From Williamsia faeni (GTDB taxonomy: Bacteria > Actinomycetota > Actinomycetes > Mycobacteriales > Mycobacteriaceae): DNA of 64,000 nt. Positions 44,381 to 52,736 of this stretch are shown piece after piece (position 1 is the stretch's first letter; each line of letters opens with the position of its first letter). The notes below the pieces were generated by a model that was not told the origin of the DNA, searched no databases, and was given only the letters and a program-made list of their open reading frames with translations. The position numbers and the translations under genes are program-made. Location: assembly GCA_003202005.1 (NCBI GenBank), contig QJJF01000001.1:1209099-1273098 (forward strand), read 5' to 3'.

Positions 44381-46585
44381 TTGTCTCTCACGGTAACCAG
44401 GGATCAACAGGACCTGGCGGCGTCAATTGGATCCTGGGGCGACCGCTGCGGGCTTCGCCCGGCGGCGCGGGCGGAGGTCAACACACCACCCGGTGATCGT
44501 TCGACGACGCGTCCGCCCTGGTGGACCGAGGCAATCGAGCTGGGTCTTCCGGCGCTGGCGATACCTGAATCGGCCGGCGGAGTGGGAGCAACGGTCGAGG
44601 AGTCCTCGATCGCGATCGCCGAACTCGGGTTTCGGATCGCCACCGGACCGCTGGCACCGGGCACCGTCGGCGCGCTGGTCCTGGCCACGCAGAAGGCCGA
44701 CACCGGTCCGCACGCGGAGGTGCTCCGCGGGGTGGCCGATGGATCGGAGATCGTGGTTGTCGCCCTGGATGGTGACGCCGAAGCGACCCGAACACCGGAT
44801 GGCTGGTTGGTCTCCGGCGACGCCGGTTACGTCATCGGTGCACAGCAGGCGACGCGGATCGTGGTGTCGGTCCGGACCGCGGACGGCATCCGCTGGCTCG
44901 TTGTTCCAACGGGCGATGCGGTCACGGTGACACCCATCGACAGCGTCGATGTCACCCGCCCCTCGGCGCGAGTCAGGATCTCTGATGCGCTGGTGTCCGA
45001 CGACGGTGTTCTCGCCGGCGTCGACTCGGAACTCGTACGTGACCTGTGGGTCACCACCGCCGGCGCCGAAGCCGCGGGGATCGCGCGCTGGGCACAGGAA
45101 ACCGCAACGGAGTACGCCAAGGTGCGTGTCCAGTTCGGGCGTGCCATCGGTTCGTTCCAGTCGATCAAACACCTGTGCGCGGACATGCTGGCGCGGTCCG
45201 AGATGGCCGGCGCGGCGGCGTGGGATGCCGCCGGGGCCGCGACGGCGTATCTGCGTCTCGGAGACAGCGAATCACGCCAACAGCTCGCGGTAGCGGCGGG
45301 TGCCGCAGGAGTGGTGGCCCTGGAGAACGCGGTCCTCAACTCCAAGGACTGCATCCAGGTGCTGGGCGGTATCGGGATGACGTGGGAACACGACGCGCAC
45401 CTGTCCTTGCGTCGGGCGCTCACGCTCAAAGAGATCTCCGGCGGCTCCGATCACTGGCGTGCCCGCATGACCGCGGTCGTCCGGGCGGGGGCGCGCCGGC
45501 AGTGGGCGGTGTCGTTCGGAGCAGAGGCAGACCGACTCCACGACGAGATCAGGCAACTGATCGCCGGGCTCCCGGCAGAGGAATCCAAGCTCCGGATCGC
45601 ACTTGCCGACGAGGGTCTCATCGCGCCGCACTGGCCGCAGCCGTACGGGCGGGCGGCGACGGCGATCGAGCAGATCCTGATCGCGGAAGAGCTCGACCGG
45701 GCCGGGATTCGTGTTCCCGACATCGTGGTGGGTAACTGGGCGCTGCCCACCATCATCGAATTCGGTACGGACGAACAGCGAGAGCACTTCGTCTCACCGA
45801 CGTTGCGTGGTGAGATCACTTGGTGCCAGATGTTTTCCGAGCCGGGCGCCGGTTCGGATCTCGCGTCACTGCGGACGAAGGCAGAGCGCGTCGATGGCGG
45901 CTGGATCCTGAATGGTCAGAAGGTATGGACATCGAATGCGATGCAGGCGGACTGGGCCATCTGTCTGGCCCGCACGGATCCGGATTCGAAGAACCACCGG
46001 GGGATCACCTACTTCATCGTGGATGTGAAGGGCTCCGGTGTCGAGGTCAGGCCGCTGCGGGAGATCACTGGTGACGCCGTGTTCAACGAGGTCTTCCTCG
46101 ATGACGTCTTCGTTCCGGACGACCTGGTGGTCGGTGCGATCAATGACGGATGGAAGCTGGCGCGGGCCACGCTCGCCAGCGAGCGGGTCGCCATCGCAGC
46201 CAATTCCACACTCGGACATGGGCTTGACGAACTGGTCTCCGAGACCCCGGGGAGCCCGCTGTTCGACGATCGCCTCGGCGAGCTGCTGGCGACCGGCCAG
46301 GTCGTCAAAGCCGTGGGGCAGCAGATCGCGCTCCGGCAGATCGAGGGTCTCGATCCCGGCCCGTCGGCCAGCATCCGGAAGCTCGTGTCGGCTCACTTCT
46401 CACAAGCTGTCAGTGAACTCGCGATCAGTGTCCTCGGCCCCGCGGGACTCGATATGACGGACAAGCAAGCAGCACAACGGGTATCGCTCTTCATGCTGAC
46501 GCGGTCCGGCACGATCGCGGGTGGCAGCAGTCAGATCATGCGCAACATCATCGCCGAACGTCTTCTCGGACTACCTCGCGACTGA
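44381..46585 (+). CDS. Tandem-fused acyl-CoA dehydrogenase (FadE34-like architecture)
   Basis: This 734-residue protein is two acyl-CoA dehydrogenases end to end. The first half (about 1-370) has GLPALAIPESAGGVGA, VQFGRAIGSFQSIKH and QVLGGIGMTWEHDAH. The second (about 385-734) has QMFSEPGAGSDLASLRTKA, WTSNAMQADWAI and AGGSSQIMRNIIAERLLGLP. Mycobacterial FadE34 (ChsE3) has this same fused plan and dehydrogenates CoA thioesters of steroid side chains. FAD is needed. The first half looks degenerate at the FAD contacts. The start is TTG 44381, which fits homology best. Confidence 0.9.
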   Translation: MSLTVTRDQQDLAASIGSWGDRCGLRPAARAEVNTPPGDRSTTRPPWWTEAIELGLPALAIPESAGGVGATVEESSIAIAELGFRIATGPLAPGTVGALVLATQKADTGPHAEVLRGVADGSEIVVVALDGDAEATRTPDGWLVSGDAGYVIGAQQATRIVVSVRTADGIRWLVVPTGDAVTVTPIDSVDVTRPSARVRISDALVSDDGVLAGVDSELVRDLWVTTAGAEAAGIARWAQETATEYAKVRVQFGRAIGSFQSIKHLCADMLARSEMAGAAAWDAAGAATAYLRLGDSESRQQLAVAAGAAGVVALENAVLNSKDCIQVLGGIGMTWEHDAHLSLRRALTLKEISGGSDHWRARMTAVVRAGARRQWAVSFGAEADRLHDEIRQLIAGLPAEESKLRIALADEGLIAPHWPQPYGRAATAIEQILIAEELDRAGIRVPDIVVGNWALPTIIEFGTDEQREHFVSPTLRGEITWCQMFSEPGAGSDLASLRTKAERVDGGWILNGQKVWTSNAMQADWAICLARTDPDSKNHRGITYFIVDVKGSGVEVRPLREITGDAVFNEVFLDDVFVPDDLVVGAINDGWKLARATLASERVAIAANSTLGHGLDELVSETPGSPLFDDRLGELLATGQVVKAVGQQIALRQIEGLDPGPSASIRKLVSAHFSQAVSELAISVLGPAGLDMTDKQAAQRVSLFMLTRSGTIAGGSSQIMRNIIAERLLGLPRD

Positions 46586-46628
46586 CGATCATCACCAATG
46601 TGCGACAACATACTTAAAGGAGCCAATC

Positions 46629-48368
46629 GTGACGCTCGGCCCAGCTACTGATCGCCTGACCTTCTCCAGTGACTACGCCACCGATCCACGGCTGGCGGGT
46701 ATGTTCGGCCCAGATGGTCCCTTCGCGGTCGAAGAGGTTCTCATCGACGGGGTCCGAGTGCGTTCGTTCGTGAGTATCCCGGGGTCGCTGGTGGATGTCT
46801 TCGCGATGTCGCAGGCGCATCAGGATCTCGTTCACCTCGTTTTCGAGAACGACCGTCTGACCTTTGGCGACATCCGGGCGCAGGCGCTCAGCTTGGCGCT
46901 GCGCTTGAGATCCGATTTCGGTGTGGCACAGGGTGATCGGGTTGCCATCGCGATGCGGAACTATCCCGAGTTCGTCCCCGCGTTCTGGGCCGCGGTGATC
47001 CTCGGGGCGATCGTGGTCCCGCTGAACTCGTGGTGGCAGGGTGAGGAGTTGCACAACGCCCTCGAAGAGTCGGGCGCCAAGGTGGTGTTCGCCGATGCCG
47101 AGCGAATCGAACGGCTCGCGAGCGTCGAAGGTGGGCAGTCGGCGCTGACCATCGTCGGGGTACGTACGGCCGGAAGCAGCCACGTCGGGGACGCGGCCTA
47201 CGACGACCTGGCATTCGGCCCGGGACTCGATGGGACCGAATTGGCAACCGCCGCAGCCGATGACGTGGTCGCCATCTCGTACACGTCCGGAACCACCGGC
47301 CGGCCCAAAGGGGTGGTCATCACCCATCGGGGCATCCTCTGCAGTGTCATGAACATGGGTTTTGCGACCATCCGCGACGTCATGATCAGTGGGAATCAGC
47401 CGTCGGGCCAACCGGTTCAGTCGAGCGGCATCCAGGCCGCTCCGCTCTTTCACATCGGTGGCATCAACGGGATCACCGGCGCCGCGATGGGCGGCGCGAA
47501 GATCACGCTGTTGCGTAAGTGGGACATCGACGAGGCGATGAAACTCGCTGAACAGGAGAGTGTCACGAGCCTGGGAGGTCCCCCCACGATCGCCCGGGAG
47601 ATGCTCGAACACCCTGACATCGTCAAGTTCCGCCCGCAGGTCACCGGTTTCTCGATGGGTGCGGCCAGCGTGCCACCGGATCTGGTGGGTCTGACCGGAG
47701 AGGTCTTCGGGGATTCGGTCCGCGTGTACAACGGCTACGGACTCACCGAGACGACGTCGGCGGTGGTCAACAACATCGGGGTCGAATACTTCGGGCACCC
47801 GGACAGCGTCGGCAGGCTCAACATCACTGCCGACCTGTTGGTCGAAGGCCCGTCAGGCGAGTCGCTGGGCCCAGGGGAGATCGGCCAGCTGTGCTTTCGC
47901 TCACCGCAGAATGCCAAGGGGTACTGGAACAATCAGGCCGCTACGGACGAATCCTTCGTCGACGGCTGGTTCCGCAGCGGGGACCTCGGGTATATCGACG
48001 ACGAGGGTTACATCTACGTGGTGGACCGGCTCAAGGACGTCGTCATCCGCGGCGGCGAGAACATCTACTGCGCCGAGGTCGAGGCCGTTCTCTTCGAGCA
48101 CCCCGATGTCCAGGATGTGGTATTGATCGGACTGCCGGAACGCATCATGGGGGAACGCGCCTGCGCGGTCATCGTGGCGCGTCCCGGCACCCAACCGACA
48201 CCGGCGGACCTCCGGGAGTTCGCGGGACGACGCCTGGCCGCATTCAAGTGCCCGGAAGCGTTCTACATGACCGACGAGATCCCGAAGACCGCAACCGGCA
48301 AAACCGTCAAGAAGGCCGTGCGTCAACACGTCCTCGACGACGATCAGCGCATCCTCGCCACATGGTGA
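46629..48368 (+). CDS. AMP-forming acyl-CoA ligase
   Basis: This 579-residue adenylating ligase has the P loop YTSGTTGRPKG near residue 220, GYGLTET near 375, SGDLGYID near 450 and the C-terminal PKTATGKTVKK with the catalytic Lys. It activates a carboxylic acid to its CoA thioester and is the entry point to the beta-oxidation-like enzymes of the island. TAAAGGAGCC precedes the GTG. The gene lies directly after the fused acyl-CoA dehydrogenase and overlaps the VOC gene by 7 bp. The acid's identity is not visible in the sequence. Confidence 0.92.
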   Translation: MTLGPATDRLTFSSDYATDPRLAGMFGPDGPFAVEEVLIDGVRVRSFVSIPGSLVDVFAMSQAHQDLVHLVFENDRLTFGDIRAQALSLALRLRSDFGVAQGDRVAIAMRNYPEFVPAFWAAVILGAIVVPLNSWWQGEELHNALEESGAKVVFADAERIERLASVEGGQSALTIVGVRTAGSSHVGDAAYDDLAFGPGLDGTELATAAADDVVAISYTSGTTGRPKGVVITHRGILCSVMNMGFATIRDVMISGNQPSGQPVQSSGIQAAPLFHIGGINGITGAAMGGAKITLLRKWDIDEAMKLAEQESVTSLGGPPTIAREMLEHPDIVKFRPQVTGFSMGAASVPPDLVGLTGEVFGDSVRVYNGYGLTETTSAVVNNIGVEYFGHPDSVGRLNITADLLVEGPSGESLGPGEIGQLCFRSPQNAKGYWNNQAATDESFVDGWFRSGDLGYIDDEGYIYVVDRLKDVVIRGGENIYCAEVEAVLFEHPDVQDVVLIGLPERIMGERACAVIVARPGTQPTPADLREFAGRRLAAFKCPEAFYMTDEIPKTATGKTVKKAVRQHVLDDDQRILATW

Positions 48369-49222
48369 CGCCGGTGGTGAGAACTTCGATCGGTGCGAAA
48401 CTCGATCACTTGGCCATCGGCGTCGTTCAGTGGGCGGATTCGTATCCACGGTTCGTGTCCGAACTCGGTGGCAAGTGGGGCTATGGCGGACCCAACGGCG
48501 ACTTCGCGCCGTACCAACTCGATTTCGGCGAAGGGCTGCGCCTGGAGTTCATCGCACCCCATACGCCTGGTGGATTCATGGAGCGATTCATCGAGCGGCG
48601 TGGGCCTTCTCCGCACCACTTCACATTCAAGGTGCCCTCTCTCGACGACACCATCGCAGACCTCACCCGGCTCGGATTCGAGATCGGCGGTGAGAGCCGT
48701 GAACAGCCGGTGTGGCTGGAGGCCTTCATCCATCCCAAGGAGACGGGTGTGGGCACCCTGGTGCAGGTCGTCGAGTCGGACGATCAGTTCATCGACGGAC
48801 AAGCCTCAAAGATGCCTGCGCCGCAGGACTTTCCGGAGCCGAGTGGTCACGCGCAGGGCATCGCACTGGTCGGTGTGACCACTTCGGATCTGGGCCGGGC
48901 CCACGATCTTCTTGTCACGGCGCTGCTCGGCGATGTTCTCGACAACGGTGATGGCTGGTTCCTCGTCAGCTGGGGTGATCATCGCTCGCTACTCGTCCGG
49001 GATCACACGGTTTCCCCCTGGGCCCCACCACTCTGGGACACGGCAACCGGCGACGGTGTTGCGTTCGTACTCTTCGGATCCGAGAATCAGACGGCAGCGT
49101 CCCTGCGCGAGTCCACGCAGTTGCTGACCAGGCTCCCGCACGAGGCGGCGACCGGAATCCCGGTGTGGCTGCTGGAACCGAACCGAACCAAATCGAAATC
49201 CATGCCGATATCCTTACCGTAG
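48362..49222 (+). CDS. VOC (glyoxalase/bleomycin-resistance) family protein
   Basis: This 286-residue protein has two beta-alpha-beta-beta-beta modules. The first (residues 10-135) has KLDHLAIGVVQW and LRLEFIAPHTPGG with GPSPHHFTFKV. The second (160-275) has IALVGVTTSDLGRAHDLL. The first keeps metal-ligand candidates (DHLA, HHFTF, EFIAP); the second has fewer. VOC proteins can be epimerases, dioxygenases or isomerases on CoA esters; which applies is unknown. ATG 48362 overlaps the ligase stop, so the two are coupled. Confidence 0.8.
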   Translation: MVTPVVRTSIGAKLDHLAIGVVQWADSYPRFVSELGGKWGYGGPNGDFAPYQLDFGEGLRLEFIAPHTPGGFMERFIERRGPSPHHFTFKVPSLDDTIADLTRLGFEIGGESREQPVWLEAFIHPKETGVGTLVQVVESDDQFIDGQASKMPAPQDFPEPSGHAQGIALVGVTTSDLGRAHDLLVTALLGDVLDNGDGWFLVSWGDHRSLLVRDHTVSPWAPPLWDTATGDGVAFVLFGSENQTAASLRESTQLLTRLPHEAATGIPVWLLEPNRTKSKSMPISLP

Positions 49223-49330
49223 CGATGCGGAAGGTATCTCCTCACGCCACTCACCGAAGGAAATCCCGATGAAATCTCCTGTGAAGTACCGATATTTGAC
49301 CCGTTTCCCGCTGACGCAGTCGGTGGCACG

Positions 49331-50425
49331 GTGAGTACGGCGTTGTCGATTCCGCGGCATCCGTCCGACGTCACCAGCGCGTGGCTGTCGTCGGTGCTCA
49401 GCGCGAAAGGCGCCGGCGTCGATGTCGCGGACGTGGATGTCAGTCCGATCGGAACCGGTCAGACCGGCGCCACCTATCGGATCCGGGTGGTCTACGCCAC
49501 GCCCCAGCCGGACCTACCGGCCACGTACGTATTGAAGCTGCCCGCGCAAGACGACTCCACCCGTGACCGCGTCATCCTCGGCTACCGGAGTGAGTGTGCC
49601 TTCTACGAGACGGTGGCGGACAAGGTTCAGATACCGAAGCCGGACTGCTATCACTCCGACATCGACGACAACACAGGGGATTTCGCTCTGTTGCTCGCCG
49701 ATCAGGCCACCGCGGTGCAGGGCGATCAGATCGGTGGTTGTGGCGCCGACCAGGCGGCGGCGGCGTCCCGCGCCCTGGCCGGGCTGCACGGACCGACGTG
49801 GTGCGATCCTGTCTGGCACGACTTCCATGCGTTGTCGATGACGATGAAAGACGACGCATCGATGAAGATGCTCGGCGATGTCGCGGTCATGAGTGCCGGC
49901 ATGGTGATCGAGAAGATCGGTTCGCGGTTGAGTGAGGAGGATCGCGAGACGCTCACCGCTGCAATGGGTCTCGTCGAGCCGTGGCTACGGGATTCGCCAG
50001 AGCGATTTGCACTGATGCACGGGGACTACCGGCTCGACAACATGCTCTTCGACACCGAGAGCGACCGGCTCACGGTAGTCGATTGGCAGACCTTGGGTGT
50101 CGGCCTGCCGGCCCGCGACCTGGCCTACTTCATCGGCACCAGCCTGGTTCCGGAACTGCGCGCCGAGCTCGAGGGACAACTCGTCGACGAGTATCACGAG
50201 GAACTCCTGAAGTATGGGGTCACCGGCTATTCCCGTGAAACCTGTTGGCGCGATTACCGGATCGGGATGTTGCAGGCGTTGCTGATCCCGTCGCTGGGTT
50301 GTGCATTCGCCAGTGACACCGCGCGCGGCGACGACATGTTCATCGTGATGCTAGAACGTGGCTGCCGGGCCATCAGAGAGCTGAACAGCCTCGAACTCAT
50401 CGAAGTGCCCGCAACCGATTCGTGA
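49331..50425 (+). CDS. APH/ecdysteroid-kinase-like phosphotransferase
   Basis: This 364-residue kinase-fold protein has a glycine-loop region (GTGQTGATYRIRV), the conserved Lys in YVLKLPAQ, the catalytic loop MHGDYRLDNMLF and the metal Asp in VVDWQTLGVG. Members near lipid-degradation genes are often annotated as aminoglycoside phosphotransferases, yet probably phosphorylate a pathway alcohol. The GTG start has a poor ribosome binding site. It is the last plus-strand gene of this operon, followed by a hairpin. Confidence 0.87.
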   Translation: MSTALSIPRHPSDVTSAWLSSVLSAKGAGVDVADVDVSPIGTGQTGATYRIRVVYATPQPDLPATYVLKLPAQDDSTRDRVILGYRSECAFYETVADKVQIPKPDCYHSDIDDNTGDFALLLADQATAVQGDQIGGCGADQAAAASRALAGLHGPTWCDPVWHDFHALSMTMKDDASMKMLGDVAVMSAGMVIEKIGSRLSEEDRETLTAAMGLVEPWLRDSPERFALMHGDYRLDNMLFDTESDRLTVVDWQTLGVGLPARDLAYFIGTSLVPELRAELEGQLVDEYHEELLKYGVTGYSRETCWRDYRIGMLQALLIPSLGCAFASDTARGDDMFIVMLERGCRAIRELNSLELIEVPATDS

Positions 50426-50439
50426 ATCGCAGGGAGGCA

Positions 50440-50470
50440 CCACCCGGCCTGATCGAGAACGGCCGGGTGG
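50440..50470. terminator. Bidirectional hairpin terminator
   Basis: CCACCCGGCC and GGCCGGGTGG form a perfect 10-bp stem around an 11-nt loop between the convergent phosphotransferase and SDR genes. No T tract, so termination is probable rather than certain. Confidence 0.55.
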
Positions 50471-50494
50471 CTGCAGGCGATGTAGCTTGCGCGA

Positions 50495-51316
50495 TCAGAA
50501 CTGGGTCGAACCCTGATCGACCGAGATCTGGGCGGCGGTGACCATGCGAGACTCGTTGCTCGCCAACCACAGCACGGCGTCGGCGATGTCGCTGGGCTCG
50601 GCGATATAGTCGGGCAAGAACGGCGTCAGCATGTTGTTCAGGTTCGGATTGGTCTCGGCGGCCCTCATCAGGTTGTTCACCATCTCTCCGGTTCCCATGT
50701 CGGTGTTGACCGGTCCGGGGTGCACGCTGTTCACCCTGATCGAGTGCTTGCCGAGCTCGGCGGCGAAGGCGCGGGCCAATCCGGTCACCGCGTGTTTGCT
50801 GGCGGTGTAATGAACCATGAAGGGCTGCATCTTGACTCCGGCAGCAGAGCTGATCAGGATGATCGAGCCACCGTTGCCACCGTCGATGATCTTCTGGGCG
50901 CCCGCCATCACCGTGTTCCAGGTTCCGGTGGCATTGATGTCCATGACATCGCGAAAGGACTCGGGCGTGATCTCGTTCCAGGCCTCCGGCACGGAGATGC
51001 CCGCATTGGCGACGATGATGTCGAGTCGCCCCAGCGCCGCGACACCGTTTTCGACCGCCTTGCCGAGTCCCTCGAAATCGCGGACGTCGACGACGGAGGC
51101 CTCGATGCGCCGCCCGGTCGCTTCGACCAGGCGGACCGTTTCCTTGAGGTCTGCCTCACTTGCGGAGTTGTACGGCACGCAGCGGGGGAGTTCCGCGGCG
51201 ATGTCGACGGCGATGATATCGGCGCCCTCAGTGGCCATGCGAACTGCGTGCGCACGTCCCTGACCGCGAGCCGCGCCGGTGATGAAAGCTACTTTGCCAC
51301 TGAGCCGATCGCCCAT
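50495..51316 (-). CDS. Mycofactocin-coupled SDR family oxidoreductase
   Basis: This 273-residue SDR has GAARGQGRAHAVRMA, AVDIAAELPRC with the insertion after strand two, NAG, Ser in ISSAAG, catalytic YTASK and HPGPVNTDMGTGE. These are the features of SDRs with non-exchangeable NAD(H) that depend on mycofactocin. It differs clearly from the enzyme at 30546, so two alcohols or stereoisomers may be oxidised. ATG 51316 is 56 bp from operator copy 11 and divergent from an acyl-CoA dehydrogenase. Confidence 0.88.
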   Translation of the reverse strand: MGDRLSGKVAFITGAARGQGRAHAVRMATEGADIIAVDIAAELPRCVPYNSASEADLKETVRLVEATGRRIEASVVDVRDFEGLGKAVENGVAALGRLDIIVANAGISVPEAWNEITPESFRDVMDINATGTWNTVMAGAQKIIDGGNGGSIILISSAAGVKMQPFMVHYTASKHAVTGLARAFAAELGKHSIRVNSVHPGPVNTDMGTGEMVNNLMRAAETNPNLNNMLTPFLPDYIAEPSDIADAVLWLASNESRMVTAAQISVDQGSTQF

Positions 51317-51372
51317 GTTCTTGTCTCCGTCGTGGTCTGTCGCGATGTCCGGTTGCCATTGTCGTAATACTC

Positions 51373-51389
51373 ACTGTAATACTTACCAT
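51373..51389. promoter_or_regulatory. Island operator copy 11
   Basis: ACTGTAATACTTACCAT matches 12 of 14 arm positions. It sits between the divergent mycofactocin SDR (start 51316) and acyl-CoA dehydrogenase (start 51543), and is the last copy seen toward the right-hand end. Confidence 0.65.
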
Positions 51390-51542
51390 AGTGACTCCGG
51401 CCAGTTCAGGGCCGATCGGCGCAAGAGCTGAGCCGTCCGCTGGTGCAGTATGGAGTCGAAGCATGTGCATCGGCGATGGCCCAGGGCCTGGCCGCGGTGT
51501 TCGAACGAATCGGCTCGTGAGCCGGACCTGGAAAGGAAACGT

Positions 51543-52736
51543 ATGACACGACTGGCGCAGACCATCGGTCTCACCGAGTTCCAGACCGAGATCGTCGAAG
51601 CTGTCCGAGGGTTCGTCGACAAGGAGATCATCCCCAACGCAACCGAACTCGAGCGCAACGACACCTACCCACAGGCGATCGTCGACCAGATGCGGAGCAT
51701 GGGTCTGTTCGGCCTGATGATCCCGGAAGAGTACGGCGGGCTCGGGGAGTCACTGCTGACGTATGCGCTGTGCGTGGAGGAACTGGCGCGTGGGTGGATG
51801 AGCGTTTCGGGGGTCATCAACACCCACTTCATCGTCGCCTACATGGTGCGCCAGCACGGAACACCTGCACAGAAGCAGAACCTGTTGCCCCGCATGGCAA
51901 CCGGTGAGGTTCGGGGCGCCTTTTCGATGTCGGAGCCGGATCTCGGTTCCGATGTCGCGGCGATTCGGACCAAGGCGGTGCGTAATCCCGACGAGACGTA
52001 CACCATCGACGGCCAGAAGATGTGGCTGACAAACGGCGGTAGTTCGACGCTGGTCGCCGCATTGGTCCGAACGGACGAAGGCGCGGATAAGCCACACCGC
52101 AATCTGACCACGTTCCTGATCGAGAAGCCGGCCGGATTCGGTGAGGTCAAACCGGGCCTGGTGATACCGGGCAAGCTGGACAAGCTGGGCTACAAAGGAA
52201 TTGACACCACGGAGCTGCTTTTCGACGGGTATGTGGCATCCGCGGACGACATCCTGGGCGGAGCACCGGGGCAGGGCTTCTTCCACATGATGGACGGAGT
52301 CGAGGTCGGTCGCGTCAACGTGTCGGCGCGAGCCTGTGGAGTGGGGATCCGCGCATTCGAACTCGCGGTCCGGTACGCCCAACAGCGCCGGACGTTCGGA
52401 AAACCGATCGCCGAGCATCAGGCGATCGCCTTCCAACTCGCCGAGATGGCAACGAAAGTCGAGTCGGCACACCTGATGATGGTCAACGCCGCCCGTCTGA
52501 AGGACTCCGGGGAGCGCAACGATTTCGCCGCCGGGATGGCCAAGTACCTGACGAGCGAGCTGTGCAACGAGGTCACCACACAGAGTTTCAGAATCCACGG
52601 CGGCTACGGATACTCGAAAGAATACGAGATCGAGCGGCTCATGCGTGACGCACCATTTCTGCTCATCGGCGAGGGAACCAGCGAGATCCAGAAACAGATC
52701 ATCAGCAGGCGTCTACTCGACGAGTATCAGCTCTGA
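51543..52736 (+). CDS. Acyl-CoA dehydrogenase
   Basis: This 397-residue flavoprotein has GLMIPEEYGGLG, FSMSEPDLGSDVAAIRTKA (FAD contacts), QRRTFGKPIAEHQAIAF, and HGGYGYSKEYEIERLMRDA with the catalytic Glu region in IGEGTSEIQKQ. It should introduce an alpha,beta double bond in an acyl-CoA. ATG 51543 follows GGAAAGG. It is divergent from the SDR and overlaps the MFS gene tail to tail by 10 bp, so it ends the island. Confidence 0.93.
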   Translation: MTRLAQTIGLTEFQTEIVEAVRGFVDKEIIPNATELERNDTYPQAIVDQMRSMGLFGLMIPEEYGGLGESLLTYALCVEELARGWMSVSGVINTHFIVAYMVRQHGTPAQKQNLLPRMATGEVRGAFSMSEPDLGSDVAAIRTKAVRNPDETYTIDGQKMWLTNGGSSTLVAALVRTDEGADKPHRNLTTFLIEKPAGFGEVKPGLVIPGKLDKLGYKGIDTTELLFDGYVASADDILGGAPGQGFFHMMDGVEVGRVNVSARACGVGIRAFELAVRYAQQRRTFGKPIAEHQAIAFQLAEMATKVESAHLMMVNAARLKDSGERNDFAAGMAKYLTSELCNEVTTQSFRIHGGYGYSKEYEIERLMRDAPFLLIGEGTSEIQKQIISRRLLDEYQL

